This document shows, one piece after another, positions 19,007 to 27,766 of a stretch of DNA of 64,000 bases. The translations under genes were made by a program, and so were the position numbers. The DNA is from Sphingobacteriia bacterium (lineage in GTDB: Bacteria; Bacteroidota; Bacteroidia; Bacteroidales; UBA7960), in NCBI GenBank assembly GCA_011390785.1, contig JAABRR010000002.1, positions 1-64,000 on the forward strand, in the 5' to 3' direction. The notes under the pieces were generated by a model that was not told the origin of the DNA, did not search any database, and saw nothing but the letters and a program-made list of their open reading frames with translations. Position 1 is the stretch's first letter. The number at the start of each line of letters is the position of its first letter.

Positions 19007-19157
19007 TCTCTAATTTTTCTTTAATCACTGATATTCTTTTAACGTTAAGTATATTTTATGATTGTAGAAGAATATTATTTCAAGAACTCTTTTTAATTTA
19101 AAACGAGCATTTAACAATTTTTTTAAAGGCTGGTGTTTATCGCCTTACTATTTTATT

Positions 19158-19165
19158 TAAATTTG
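19158..19165 (+). promoter_or_regulatory. -7-like element upstream of Cys-repeat protein
   Basis: TAAATTTG matches TAnnTTTG and would give a leader of about 35 nt. The -33 element is not evident. Confidence 0.4.
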
Positions 19166-19206
19166 GTCTAAATAAAAATAAGTATTAATCAAAAAGAAAA
19201 TACCCT

Positions 19207-19752
19207 ATGAAAAAATACATCTTAACATCACTTTTAAGTTTAACTTTTGTTATTGGCCTTAGCTTAGTGCTAACTGCTACTGAAACTGAAAATAAAGAAA
19301 AAGCAAATAATGGTTGCGCCAGCGCTACTCAAACCGCTGAAGTAATTAAATCATCTTCTGATTGTTCATCAACTGCTACTGCTGTTCAAACTGCTGCTAA
19401 ACAATCTGATTGTACATCATCTTCTACAGCCGTTCAAACTGCTTCTGTTGCTTCAGGTTGTGGATCATCTGCCACAGCAGTTCAAACAGCTGCTAAATCT
19501 TCTGATTGTTCTTCATCGGAAACAGCCGTTCAAACTGCATCTGTTTCTTCTGATTGTGGAGATAAATCATCTGAAACTTCAGATGTTCAAATGATCCAAA
19601 CTGCAAATGTATCAGCTGGTTCTTCTTCTTGCATTGGTTCAGCTGGTTCAGCTGCCGATTGCGGAAGTAAAACCAATGAAGTTAAAGCCGAAGGCGAGTG
19701 CACAAAACTTCCTTCAGGAATTTCAACTCAACAAGCCAACAGAAATAAATAA
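19207..19752 (+). CDS. Secreted Ser/Thr/Ala-rich protein with 16-residue Cys repeats
   Basis: 181 residues. Signal peptide about 1-24 (MKKYILTSLLSLTFVIG...). Cys residues sit at 37, 53, 69, 85, 101 and 117, exactly 16 apart, then at 142, 152 and 165. Units 2-5 follow C-[STG]-S-S/T-x-T-A-V-Q-T-A-[AS]-[KV]-x-S-[DG]. Units 2 and 4 end AAK, units 3 and 5 end ASV, so a 32-residue pair was duplicated. No known domain recognised. Possible roles: a disulfide-linked or metal-binding repeat fibre, or a multi-core peptide precursor (speculative; no modifying enzyme is nearby). It has a strong terminator and sits divergent to the exporter pair. Confidence 0.7.
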   Translation: MKKYILTSLLSLTFVIGLSLVLTATETENKEKANNGCASATQTAEVIKSSSDCSSTATAVQTAAKQSDCTSSSTAVQTASVASGCGSSATAVQTAAKSSDCSSSETAVQTASVSSDCGDKSSETSDVQMIQTANVSAGSSSCIGSAGSAADCGSKTNEVKAEGECTKLPSGISTQQANRNK

Positions 19753-19796
19753 AGATATTCCCTCTTAATTATTATTTTCAATTACTGTGCTTTTTT

Positions 19797-19829
19797 CCCG
19801 GGTCTGTTTTTTCAGGCCTGGGTTTTTTT
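19797..19829 (+). terminator. Rho-independent terminator of Cys-repeat gene
   Basis: A 10-bp stem with two G-T wobbles (19797-19806 and 19813-19822) around a T6 loop, followed by seven T. Confidence 0.85.
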
Positions 19830-19877
19830 ATAATATTAGGTTGGTCAATTATAAAGCCGCCATTTTCATGGATGTAA

Positions 19878-21917
19878 TTATTCTTTAAGATATCTGCCAA
19901 GCCAATTATAGAGTTCTTCATACCAGTAAATAGAATTTTGTGGTTTTAAAATCCAATGGTTCTCATCAGGATAATATACCAGCCTTGCATCTAACCCCAT
20001 TCCTTTGTATATTCCATAAACCAGTAACCCCTGAGCCACCGGAACCCGATAGTCAAGTTCTCCATGAATAACCATCATAGGGGTTATAAAATTGTGTGCA
20101 AATTGAGATGGATTTTGTGAATTCAATACATCAAAATTTTCCCAGGGTGTGCCACTGTACTGATAACCACGGCCGCCAGCATAGTCAGAAGCAAACTGTA
20201 AATGAAGATCATAAACTCCGGCATGATTTACCAATGCCGCAAATCTATCGGTATGGCCAGCTATCCAGGAAACCATGTAGCCGCCATAACTTCCACCGGT
20301 GGCTGCCATTTTGTTTTCATCAATGAAACCCCTTTCAATCATATAATCAGTTCCTTTCATAATATCTTCAAAGGGTTGGTTTGCGTGTTCACCGTGGATT
20401 GATATTGCAAAATCTTGCCCAAAACCAGTAGAACCATGAAAATTGGGTAAGGCTACTACATAGCCTGGAGCTGCAAATAAGTGTGCATTCCAGCGGTAAT
20501 GCCAATTATCTCCAAAAACACCATGAGGACCACCATGAATCATTAGAACCAAAGGATATTTTTTTGTTGGGTCGAAATCTGGCGGATACACAATAAACAT
20601 TTGTACATCAGCATCATTTGCCCCTTTGAATGTTACATCTTCTACTTTTCCAAAATTCAGGTCTCTGAGATATTTGTCATTGAAATGTGTTATTTGAGTA
20701 GGCTGCCCTCCTTTCGTTTCTATCTTGAAAATTTCTGAAGGCATATTAATGTTATTATGTAAAAATACCAATTCTTTATCCTTTCCACCTGAAAGCTTTA
20801 AATTGCTGTTGGTTCCTTCTGCAAATATCGTATTGTATAATCCCCCTTTTGTTGGTATGCTGAATATTGCATTTCTGGAATTCATTTCTGCACGGAAATA
20901 GATTGTTTTTCCGTCGGGTGACCATATCCAATCGGCACAAGAAAGGTCTATATTACGGGTAAGATTGGTTTTAGATTGGTCTTCGAGATTAAATAAAACC
21001 ATTTCAACCTTATCAGCATAGAAATGATAGATGTTTTGTTGGCCATAGAGAATATTTTTTCCATCGGGACTAAAAACCGGGCTGCTGTCTCCTGCCTGAT
21101 TATCTGAAGTTATGTTTACCATACCTCCACTGCCATCTGTTGGAAGAAGAAAAACATCATAACCCAGTTTCTGAAAAGGGGGGGCTGTATTGTTCATACT
21201 TAAAGCAATCTGTTTGCCATCAGGCGAAATATCGAATGATGCACCACCCATCATATTGAAATAATTATTTATATCTGGCATTAGGTCGGTAACTTCGCCT
21301 GTTTCAATTTCTACACTAAATAGTCTGGAGAAATAACCATCTGTAAGCCATCGATCCCAGAATCGATACATAGCATTTTCAGTAGCTTTAGCAGTAACCT
21401 TGCTTTTTTTCTTCTCTTCGATCAGCTCTTTTAATTTGGTAAAATCTCCATTATAATCAGGTAAAATATTGGCGCCGAAAGCAATCTTGCTATTGTCGGG
21501 AAACCATTTTATTGAATAAACACTCACTGGCAAATCGGTGATTTTTTTAGCTTCACCACCCTCCATATCTAAAATATAAACCTGACCCGGGGCATCATGG
21601 CGATTTGATACAAAAGCAATCTTTTTCCCGTCAGGGCTCCAAACAGCAGATGATTCTTTTCCAGAAAAAGTAATCTGCCGGGTTGACATGTTATTAAGAC
21701 TCATTAGGTGTAGGTCGGTGGTTGAATTATTTTCATCAATATTATATTTTGTTACCGGAAAAACGATTTGTTGCCCATCTGGTGAAATGTCGAATGCACC
21801 AACACGCTCCATTTGCCACATTGTTTCGGCTGTAAAGGTTGTATCACCATATTGAGCAAAGCCAAGTTGGGATATTAATAACAATAGTAAAAATGTGATG
21901 TTATTTTGTTTTTTCAT
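19878..21917 (-). CDS. S9-family prolyl oligopeptidase-type serine peptidase
   Basis: 679 residues with an N-terminal signal peptide (about 1-21). The N-terminal half is a beta-propeller with PD40-type repeats (FDISPDGQQIVF, AVWSPDGKKIAFVSNR, VFSPDGKNILY). The C-terminal alpha/beta-hydrolase domain (about 425-679) carries GGSYGGYM with Ser543, Asp622 in GELDYRVP and His654 in ENHW, the complete triad. Family knowledge: an acylaminoacyl- or dipeptidyl-type exopeptidase acting on short peptides, here in the periplasm. It converges on the Cys-repeat gene with a terminator between them. Confidence 0.92.
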   Translation of the reverse strand: MKKQNNITFLLLLLISQLGFAQYGDTTFTAETMWQMERVGAFDISPDGQQIVFPVTKYNIDENNSTTDLHLMSLNNMSTRQITFSGKESSAVWSPDGKKIAFVSNRHDAPGQVYILDMEGGEAKKITDLPVSVYSIKWFPDNSKIAFGANILPDYNGDFTKLKELIEEKKKSKVTAKATENAMYRFWDRWLTDGYFSRLFSVEIETGEVTDLMPDINNYFNMMGGASFDISPDGKQIALSMNNTAPPFQKLGYDVFLLPTDGSGGMVNITSDNQAGDSSPVFSPDGKNILYGQQNIYHFYADKVEMVLFNLEDQSKTNLTRNIDLSCADWIWSPDGKTIYFRAEMNSRNAIFSIPTKGGLYNTIFAEGTNSNLKLSGGKDKELVFLHNNINMPSEIFKIETKGGQPTQITHFNDKYLRDLNFGKVEDVTFKGANDADVQMFIVYPPDFDPTKKYPLVLMIHGGPHGVFGDNWHYRWNAHLFAAPGYVVALPNFHGSTGFGQDFAISIHGEHANQPFEDIMKGTDYMIERGFIDENKMAATGGSYGGYMVSWIAGHTDRFAALVNHAGVYDLHLQFASDYAGGRGYQYSGTPWENFDVLNSQNPSQFAHNFITPMMVIHGELDYRVPVAQGLLVYGIYKGMGLDARLVYYPDENHWILKPQNSIYWYEELYNWLGRYLKE

Positions 21918-22026
21918 AACGAATATTTTTAATGTTTAAGGAATGGTTATTTAAATATTTTTCCAAGTACAAAATTTATGGTTTTCTCAGAGATTCAGAA
22001 AATTGATAATTGAGACTTATTTTGGT

Positions 22027-22791
22027 TTATTTTTCCAGAAACGCCTTTACAATATTGAAAAACTCATCGGGTTTTTCTGCATGTAACCAATGTGAAGCAC
22101 CCTCTATGGTTTCAATGTGGGATTGTGGGAAGAGCTTTTTTATTCGGGGAATATGTTTTTGCTTAATATATGGGCTCTCACTTCCACGTATAAAAAGTGT
22201 TGATTTGGTAAATGGGTTAGGAGAATCCAGTGCTCTGAAGACTTCATGTAAGTTTTCCAGTATTACTTCCAGATTTGCTTTCCACCCTAAAGATGAGCGA
22301 TCTTTCCAAAAAAGATTTTTTAATAGAAATTGTCTTATGCGCGGGTCTGAAATGGAATTTGCCAGTTCTTTATCAACTTCTGATCGTGATGAATAATTTT
22401 CAAGTTCAACAGAAAGCATAGCATCGATCAGAATGTCGTGTTTATGGCTATATTCATCAGCGCTGATATCGGCTATAATAAGTTTATCTATTTTGGCGGG
22501 GTAGTCGAATGCAAATTGCATAGCAGTTTTCCCGCCCATACTATGGCCAAGAATATGAGCTTTTTCCAGGTTTTGCATTTCAAAGAAACCAACAAGGTCA
22601 TCAACCATGGCTTCATAATTAAAAACATTATGTCTTCCTGATTTGCCGTGGTTTCGCTGATCAATTGTATAAACGGAATAATAATCTGCCAGTCGACGGG
22701 CATGTGTTACCCAGTTATCAGACATACCAAACAAGCCATGAAGAATAATTAGTGGTTTACCTTCACCATAATGTTGATAATATAAATCCAT
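22027..22791 (-). CDS. Alpha/beta hydrolase (YbfF-like esterase)
   Basis: 254 residues, no signal peptide, so cytoplasmic. Oxyanion segment ILHGLFG (16-22), nucleophile elbow GHSMGG with Ser84, and catalytic His234 in GASHWLHAEKP. Length and motif order match the YbfF/acyl-CoA esterase-like branch; the natural substrate is not known. It lies 41 bp downstream of pdxJ on the same strand and is probably co-transcribed. Confidence 0.85.
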   Translation of the reverse strand: MDLYYQHYGEGKPLIILHGLFGMSDNWVTHARRLADYYSVYTIDQRNHGKSGRHNVFNYEAMVDDLVGFFEMQNLEKAHILGHSMGGKTAMQFAFDYPAKIDKLIIADISADEYSHKHDILIDAMLSVELENYSSRSEVDKELANSISDPRIRQFLLKNLFWKDRSSLGWKANLEVILENLHEVFRALDSPNPFTKSTLFIRGSESPYIKQKHIPRIKKLFPQSHIETIEGASHWLHAEKPDEFFNIVKAFLEK

Positions 22792-22832
22792 TTGATTAGT
22801 AATTTTATAGGTAATAAGAGGGAATTTACAAA

Positions 22833-23549
22833 TTAGAACATAAGCTCACGAAGGTATAAACGGATAGTGTTTTCAAGACCATAATACAAAGCATCAGAAA
22901 TAAGGGCATGTCCAATTGATACTTCCTCCAGATCAGGTATATTTTGAGCAAAATATTTTAAATTTTCAAGGTTTAGGTCATGACCGGCATTAATACCCAG
23001 GCCAACCTCTGATGCTACCCTGGCTGCTTTAATAAAAGGAGCAATTGCTTCTTCTTTACCCATTGGATAATTTGTTGCATATGGCTCGGTGTATAGCTCA
23101 ACACGGTTTGTGCCAGTTTTAACGGCATAATAAATCATTTCGGTTTCGGTGCCGATAAAGATTGAGGTTCTGATACCGTTCTCTTTAAATTCTGCAATAG
23201 TATCCTTTAAGAATTCCAGGTGGGTAATGGTATCCCAACCAGCATTGGATGTAATTGCTTCCGGTGGGTCAGGAACCAGCGTAACCTGCGCAGGCTTTAC
23301 ATCAATAACCATATCTATGAACTTTCTCGACGGATAACCTTCAATATTAAATTCAGTGGTTATTAATGGCTTGATCGCATAAACATCTTTGATGGTTATA
23401 TGTCTTTCATCTGGTCGGGGGTGAACTGTAATTCCTTGAGCTCCAAAACGCTCACAATCATATGCTGCTTTTACTACATCAGGAATAATTCCTCCTCTTG
23501 CGTTGCGTAGTGTAGCAATTTTATTTATATTTACACTTAGTCGTGTCAT
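22833..23549 (-). CDS. pdxJ: Pyridoxine 5'-phosphate synthase
   Basis: Condenses 3-amino-2-oxopropyl phosphate with 1-deoxy-D-xylulose 5-phosphate to form pyridoxine 5'-phosphate, the last ring-closing step of DXP-dependent vitamin B6 synthesis. From ATG 23549 the protein has 238 residues, the family length, and begins [19 protein letters not shown]. Also seen: [12 protein letters not shown] (phosphate/catalytic loop), [17 protein letters not shown] and [14 protein letters not shown] longer frame from ATG 23579 adds ten residues but crosses a -7-like element (23564-23571), so the shorter start is preferred. Confidence 0.93.
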   Translation of the reverse strand: MTRLSVNINKIATLRNARGGIIPDVVKAAYDCERFGAQGITVHPRPDERHITIKDVYAIKPLITTEFNIEGYPSRKFIDMVIDVKPAQVTLVPDPPEAITSNAGWDTITHLEFLKDTIAEFKENGIRTSIFIGTETEMIYYAVKTGTNRVELYTEPYATNYPMGKEEAIAPFIKAARVASEVGLGINAGHDLNLENLKYFAQNIPDLEEVSIGHALISDALYYGLENTIRLYLRELMF

Positions 23550-23563
23550 ATTATTTTTTGTTG

Positions 23564-23571
23564 CAAAGCTA
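23564..23571 (-). promoter_or_regulatory. -7-like element at pdxJ
   Basis: Minus-strand TAGCTTTG fits TAnnTTTG 14 bp before the preferred pdxJ start, which would leave a leader of only about 8 nt. No -33 element is clear. Confidence 0.35.
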
Positions 23572-23838
23572 TGAAACATTCATGATAGTTGTTATTAAAG
23601 ATAATGACACCGTTAAAAGAATTCGACACCTGATCATTTTTGAAATTTATTTATTACTTTCCCGTTAATTAAATATTTCTTTCTAACTTGCGCTTAGCAT
23701 GTTGTTATAAGGTAAATGACAATTTACATCAATTGTTTTAATTACGGGTAAAACGCATGATTTTTATAATGGGAAAAGATGTTTAAAAAGTAAATTGTTT
23801 TAATAAAATATATAATTTTATAGACTAAACATAAATTT

Positions 23839-24504
23839 ATGCTGGCTAATGAATTGATAAGTGATGTTATAATACCTCTGCGTACTTCCGACACAGGTTC
23901 TACAGCATTAAGCTGGATGGAAGAAATGCGTATTTCGCACTTACCCATTGTAAACAATGAAGCATTTTTAGGGCTGGTTTCAGAAAAGGACATTTATAAT
24001 ATGAATGATTTTGATGAACCGATGGGGAATTATCATCTGTCTCTGGCCCGTCCCTATGTTTTATATAATCAGCATCTTTTTGATATTATAAGAATAGTAG
24101 ATTCACTTAAACTTACTCTGATTCCGGTATTGGATGAACATGAGAACTACAAGGGCTGTATAACACAGACTGTATTGCTCGAAAAAATAGCTGAAATAGG
24201 TTCATTCAATCAACCAGGGGGTATAATCGTGTTGGAAATGAATGTGATTGATTACTCTATGCACGAAATTGCCAGGCTGGTTGAAACCAATGACGCGAAA
24301 ATTCTAAGCTGTTGTACACGTACATTTTCAGATAGCACTAAAATAGAGATAACACTCAAACTAAATAAAATTGATGTTTCGTCAGTAATTCAAACTTTTA
24401 ATCGTTTCGACTACCATATTATTGCCTCTTTTTCTGATGAAAATGATCATGACGATATGCTTCGTGAAAGATTTGACTCTCTGATGAACTACCTCAACAT
24501 TTAA
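23839..24504 (+). CDS. CBS-pair domain protein with ACT-like C-terminus
   Basis: 221 residues, soluble. Two CBS motifs (about 1-56 with ISHLPIVNNEAFLGLVSEKD, and 65-125 with LTLIPVLDEHENYKGCIT) form a probable adenosyl-ligand-binding Bateman module. The C-terminal part (about 135-221, GGIIVLEMNVIDYSMHEIAR) has the strand-helix order of an ACT-like domain. Such proteins are found near NAD kinase, pdxJ and outer-membrane assembly genes in Bacteroidota, as here with pdxJ and an Omp85 protein; no NAD kinase is present in this copy. Role is likely nucleotide sensing (inference). Confidence 0.8.
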   Translation: MLANELISDVIIPLRTSDTGSTALSWMEEMRISHLPIVNNEAFLGLVSEKDIYNMNDFDEPMGNYHLSLARPYVLYNQHLFDIIRIVDSLKLTLIPVLDEHENYKGCITQTVLLEKIAEIGSFNQPGGIIVLEMNVIDYSMHEIARLVETNDAKILSCCTRTFSDSTKIEITLKLNKIDVSSVIQTFNRFDYHIIASFSDENDHDDMLRERFDSLMNYLNI

Positions 24505-24528
24505 TTATTGATTATTACTCACATTAAT

Positions 24529-26004
24529 ATGTTACGCAGGATAGTTATTATATTTCTGATCTGGAGTTTCTTAGCCGGACTTTCTTCTCAGGATCAGTTG
24601 GCTGCTTTCGGTAACCTGCCAAATTATATTCCTGTTGATTTTGGTGAAGATGTTCCTGAGCTTAATGTATCCAGTGAATATATAATTGTGGATAAGATCG
24701 AATTTGAAGGCAATCGGTCAACAAAACAACATATATTGTTGCGGGAACTCTCTTTTGCCCCCGGTGATACTCTATACCAGGATGAAATATCTCTTATCCT
24801 TGGGCAAAGCCGGGAAAACTTACTGAATACATCACTCTTTAATTTTGTGGATGTTTCCCTCCTTTTTCACGAACTGGCCCCATCAGCCAATGTGAGATTT
24901 ACTTTTGTTGAACGTTGGTATATATGGCCTTTTCCCATTTTTGAGGTGGCTGAAAGGAATCTGAATGACTGGATACTTAATCCTAATATAAAACGTACCA
25001 ACTATGGTGTTTATATAGTAAAGGAGAATTTTAGAGGGCGGATGGAAAAAATCAATTTTCTTGCCCGTTTTGGCTACAAGCAAAAATTCAACTTAGGGTA
25101 TGCAATTCCTTATATAAATCGTGCCCAAAAGATTGGAATAAGTTTTACTGTTGGCATGGATCGTAGGAATGAAATAGAATATATGACCATGGGAAACAGT
25201 CAGCTTTTTTACTCTGAAGAGGGTGGTTATGCGCTGTCTCATTTTTATTTAAATACCAATCTTTTCTACCGAAGAGGAATTTATAACAGGCATACATTTA
25301 GCTTAAATTATAATCAAATACGTTTTTCTGATTCTCTTTTGGTCCTGAACCCACTTTTTTCGCCTGGGTCTGAATCGTTTGCGCCGTTTTTCTCTTTCGA
25401 GTATGAATTTAAGCATGATTTCCGCGATATTAAAGCTTATCCTTTAAATGGTCATTATTTTGATGTGAGGCTTAAAAAACAAGGTTTGGGTATATTACCA
25501 AAAGAAAAAATGGATATTTCATCGGCAGAAACATCACTTCGGAAATTCTGGACAATTAGCCCAAGGTGGTATTTTGCTTCCGGCATCAATGCCAAAGTGT
25601 CTCTTGGTAATTTTCAGCCTTATTATTTACAGCAGGGTCTGGGTTTTAAAGGCGATATTGTAAGGGGTTACGAAAATTTTGTAATTGATGGGCAACATTT
25701 TTTGGTTTTTAAAAGCAATTTTAAATACGCTTTGGTACCCAACAGAGTAAGTCGCATAGGCTTTATCGGTAATGAGAAATTTTCTTTGATCCATTATGCG
25801 TTCTATGTTAATTTCTTTACTGATTTTGGGTATGTTCAAGATAATATTTTTTTTAAGAATAATCCTTACTCCAATACCATTTTGGCTGGCACTGGTGTAG
25901 GTTTAGATCTTGTAACTTATTACGATAAGGTTTTCAGAACAGAATTTTCCATAACAAGGCAGGGGGATATCGGGTTCTATCTCCATTTAATAGCACCAAT
26001 CTAA
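24529..26004 (+). CDS. Omp85/BamA-TamA-like outer-membrane protein
   Basis: About 491 residues from ATG 24529, which gives a clean signal peptide (LRRIVIIFLIWSFLAGLSSQ); a TTG at 24508 is less likely. One POTRA-like repeat is visible (about 50-125, IIVDKIEFEGNRSTKQHILL then SRENLLNTSLFNFVDVSL), then a beta-barrel resembling the bacterial surface antigen domain, with VRGYENFVIDGQHF near the end (the VRGF/Y motif of Omp85 proteins). At this size it is much shorter than BamA. It may insert or translocate specific outer-membrane proteins. It follows the CBS gene by 24 bp. Confidence 0.8.
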   Translation: MLRRIVIIFLIWSFLAGLSSQDQLAAFGNLPNYIPVDFGEDVPELNVSSEYIIVDKIEFEGNRSTKQHILLRELSFAPGDTLYQDEISLILGQSRENLLNTSLFNFVDVSLLFHELAPSANVRFTFVERWYIWPFPIFEVAERNLNDWILNPNIKRTNYGVYIVKENFRGRMEKINFLARFGYKQKFNLGYAIPYINRAQKIGISFTVGMDRRNEIEYMTMGNSQLFYSEEGGYALSHFYLNTNLFYRRGIYNRHTFSLNYNQIRFSDSLLVLNPLFSPGSESFAPFFSFEYEFKHDFRDIKAYPLNGHYFDVRLKKQGLGILPKEKMDISSAETSLRKFWTISPRWYFASGINAKVSLGNFQPYYLQQGLGFKGDIVRGYENFVIDGQHFLVFKSNFKYALVPNRVSRIGFIGNEKFSLIHYAFYVNFFTDFGYVQDNIFFKNNPYSNTILAGTGVGLDLVTYYDKVFRTEFSITRQGDIGFYLHLIAPI

Positions 26005-26166
26005 TCATCCGATTTCCAGAAAAATACACATCATTTTGTTGCTCGAAAGATTATTATTAGCAATAAGAGTTTTACATCACAGGTTGTTTTTTTGATTGAT
26101 TGAGAAGGCAGCTAATCATTTTAAGTATAATATCAGATTGCAATATATTCTCTATCAGATTATTGT

Positions 26167-26174
26167 TATTTTTG
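26167..26174 (+). promoter_or_regulatory. -7 element upstream of sugar transporter
   Basis: TATTTTTG, followed by CA, fits TAnnTTTG and would give a leader of about 65 nt. No -33 TTTG at 18-20 bp. Confidence 0.4.
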
Positions 26175-26246
26175 CATCCGTTTATAATGAAAATAATTGG
26201 TAATAATTATGAGTTATAGGAATTATTTATCCTAAATATATGTGAT

Positions 26247-27623
26247 ATGAAACAAAAACCCCGCTTGAGTTTCTGGCAAATCTGGAACATGAGTTTTGGA
26301 TTTATGGGTATACAAATGGGTTTTGCGTTGCAGAATGCCAATGCCAGCAGGATTTTACAAACCTTTGGGGCTGATGTAGAGCACCTTTCATGGTTTTGGC
26401 TGGTTGCACCTATTACAGGAATGATTGTGCAACCCATAATAGGGCATTATAGCGATAAAACCTGGACACGCTTAGGGCGAAGAAGACCTTATTTTCTCTC
26501 CGGTGCCATATTGGCTGCTATCGGGCTGATCCTTATGCCAAATGCATCGATGTTTACCGCTTATATGCCTGCATTATGGATAGGTGCCGGGATGCTGATG
26601 ATTATGGATGCGTCTTTTAATGTTGCCATGGAACCATTCAGAGCATTAGTAGCTGATAAACTTCGTACTGATCAGCGCACATTAGGTTTTTCTGTTCAAA
26701 CCTTACTTATCGGCATTGGAGCTGTTGTTGGTTCATGGCTTCCATATGTGCTGGCAAATTGGTTCGGATTAAAATCAGAAGCTGCCCCAGGTGAAATTCC
26801 CTTGAATCTGATTCTTTCTTTTGTAATAGGAGCGGTTATTTTAGTGGGATCAATCCTTTGGACGGTTATTCGCACTCATGAATATTCGGAGGATGAGCAA
26901 AAACAGTTTGACGATCATATTGAAGATATACCCGGAGAAATAGTTGGAAAAGGAATTGGTGAGATTTTTACCGATTTTGCCAAAATGCCTAAAACTATGA
27001 AACAACTAGGTCTGGTGCAGTTTTTTTCCTGGTTTGCACTCTTCTCAATGTGGGTATTTACTACTCCGGCTCTTGCACAGCATGTATGGGGATTGCCTGC
27101 TGATGATACCAGCTCAGCTGCATTTAACGAAGCAGGAAATTATGTGGGTGTAATATTTGGGGTTTATAATCTGGTGGCTGCTGCTTTTGCATTAATGTTA
27201 CCTGTAATTGCCTACCGTATTGGCAGAAAGAAGACACATGCCATATGTTTAACCATTGGTGGATTAGGGCTAATGTCAATTATTTTCATTAATACACCGG
27301 ATTTGAAATGGGTACTAAATATATCAATGGTTGGTGTTGGCATAGCATGGGCAAGTATTCTGGCTATGCCTTATGCCATTCTTGCTGGTTCTATACCGTT
27401 AAAAAAGATGGGTGTATATATGGGTATCTTTAACTTTTTTATTACTTTTCCGCAAATTGTTAATGGTATTTTTGGAGGCCCTATTGTAAAGTTTTTTTAC
27501 GGAGGCAATGCAATGTATGCTATTTTTACTGCTGGTATTATATTGATTCTGGGAGCGGTTTCAGTATTGTATGTTGATGATAAAGACGATGTTTTAATAA
27601 TTCCTACCCACGATAAATTATAA
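26247..27623 (+). CDS. MFS sugar transporter, SLC45/maltose type
   Basis: 458 residues, about 12 membrane helices. After helix 2 the loop IGHYSDKTWTRLGRRRPYFL is the signature of the SLC45/sugar:cation symporter-like branch, and NVAMEPFRALVADKL follows in helix 4-5. In Bacteroidota this branch is commonly coded with maltose-processing enzymes. Here it precedes a GH77 4-alpha-glucanotransferase and a PfkB kinase, so uptake of maltose or maltodextrins across the inner membrane is the best inference. Confidence 0.82.
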   Translation: MKQKPRLSFWQIWNMSFGFMGIQMGFALQNANASRILQTFGADVEHLSWFWLVAPITGMIVQPIIGHYSDKTWTRLGRRRPYFLSGAILAAIGLILMPNASMFTAYMPALWIGAGMLMIMDASFNVAMEPFRALVADKLRTDQRTLGFSVQTLLIGIGAVVGSWLPYVLANWFGLKSEAAPGEIPLNLILSFVIGAVILVGSILWTVIRTHEYSEDEQKQFDDHIEDIPGEIVGKGIGEIFTDFAKMPKTMKQLGLVQFFSWFALFSMWVFTTPALAQHVWGLPADDTSSAAFNEAGNYVGVIFGVYNLVAAAFALMLPVIAYRIGRKKTHAICLTIGGLGLMSIIFINTPDLKWVLNISMVGVGIAWASILAMPYAILAGSIPLKKMGVYMGIFNFFITFPQIVNGIFGGPIVKFFYGGNAMYAIFTAGIILILGAVSVLYVDDKDDVLIIPTHDKL

Positions 27624-27766
27624 ATTTGTAGCTTAGCTATTTCTTTGCAACCCGTTTTAAACTCATTTAATTACTTTTAGTGGCTGTTTTAAAAACTATT
27701 GGTTAAAAACCCCCGGTAAGGAGGTTTTAAATTTAAAATTCTAAGAGTAAGTTCTAAATCATAATT

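Noticed and set aside
19207-19752. RiPP precursor call for the Cys-repeat protein
   Set aside because: It has a Sec-type signal peptide and no modifying enzyme, protease-transporter or leader motif is coded beside it; kept only as a possibility in the findings.
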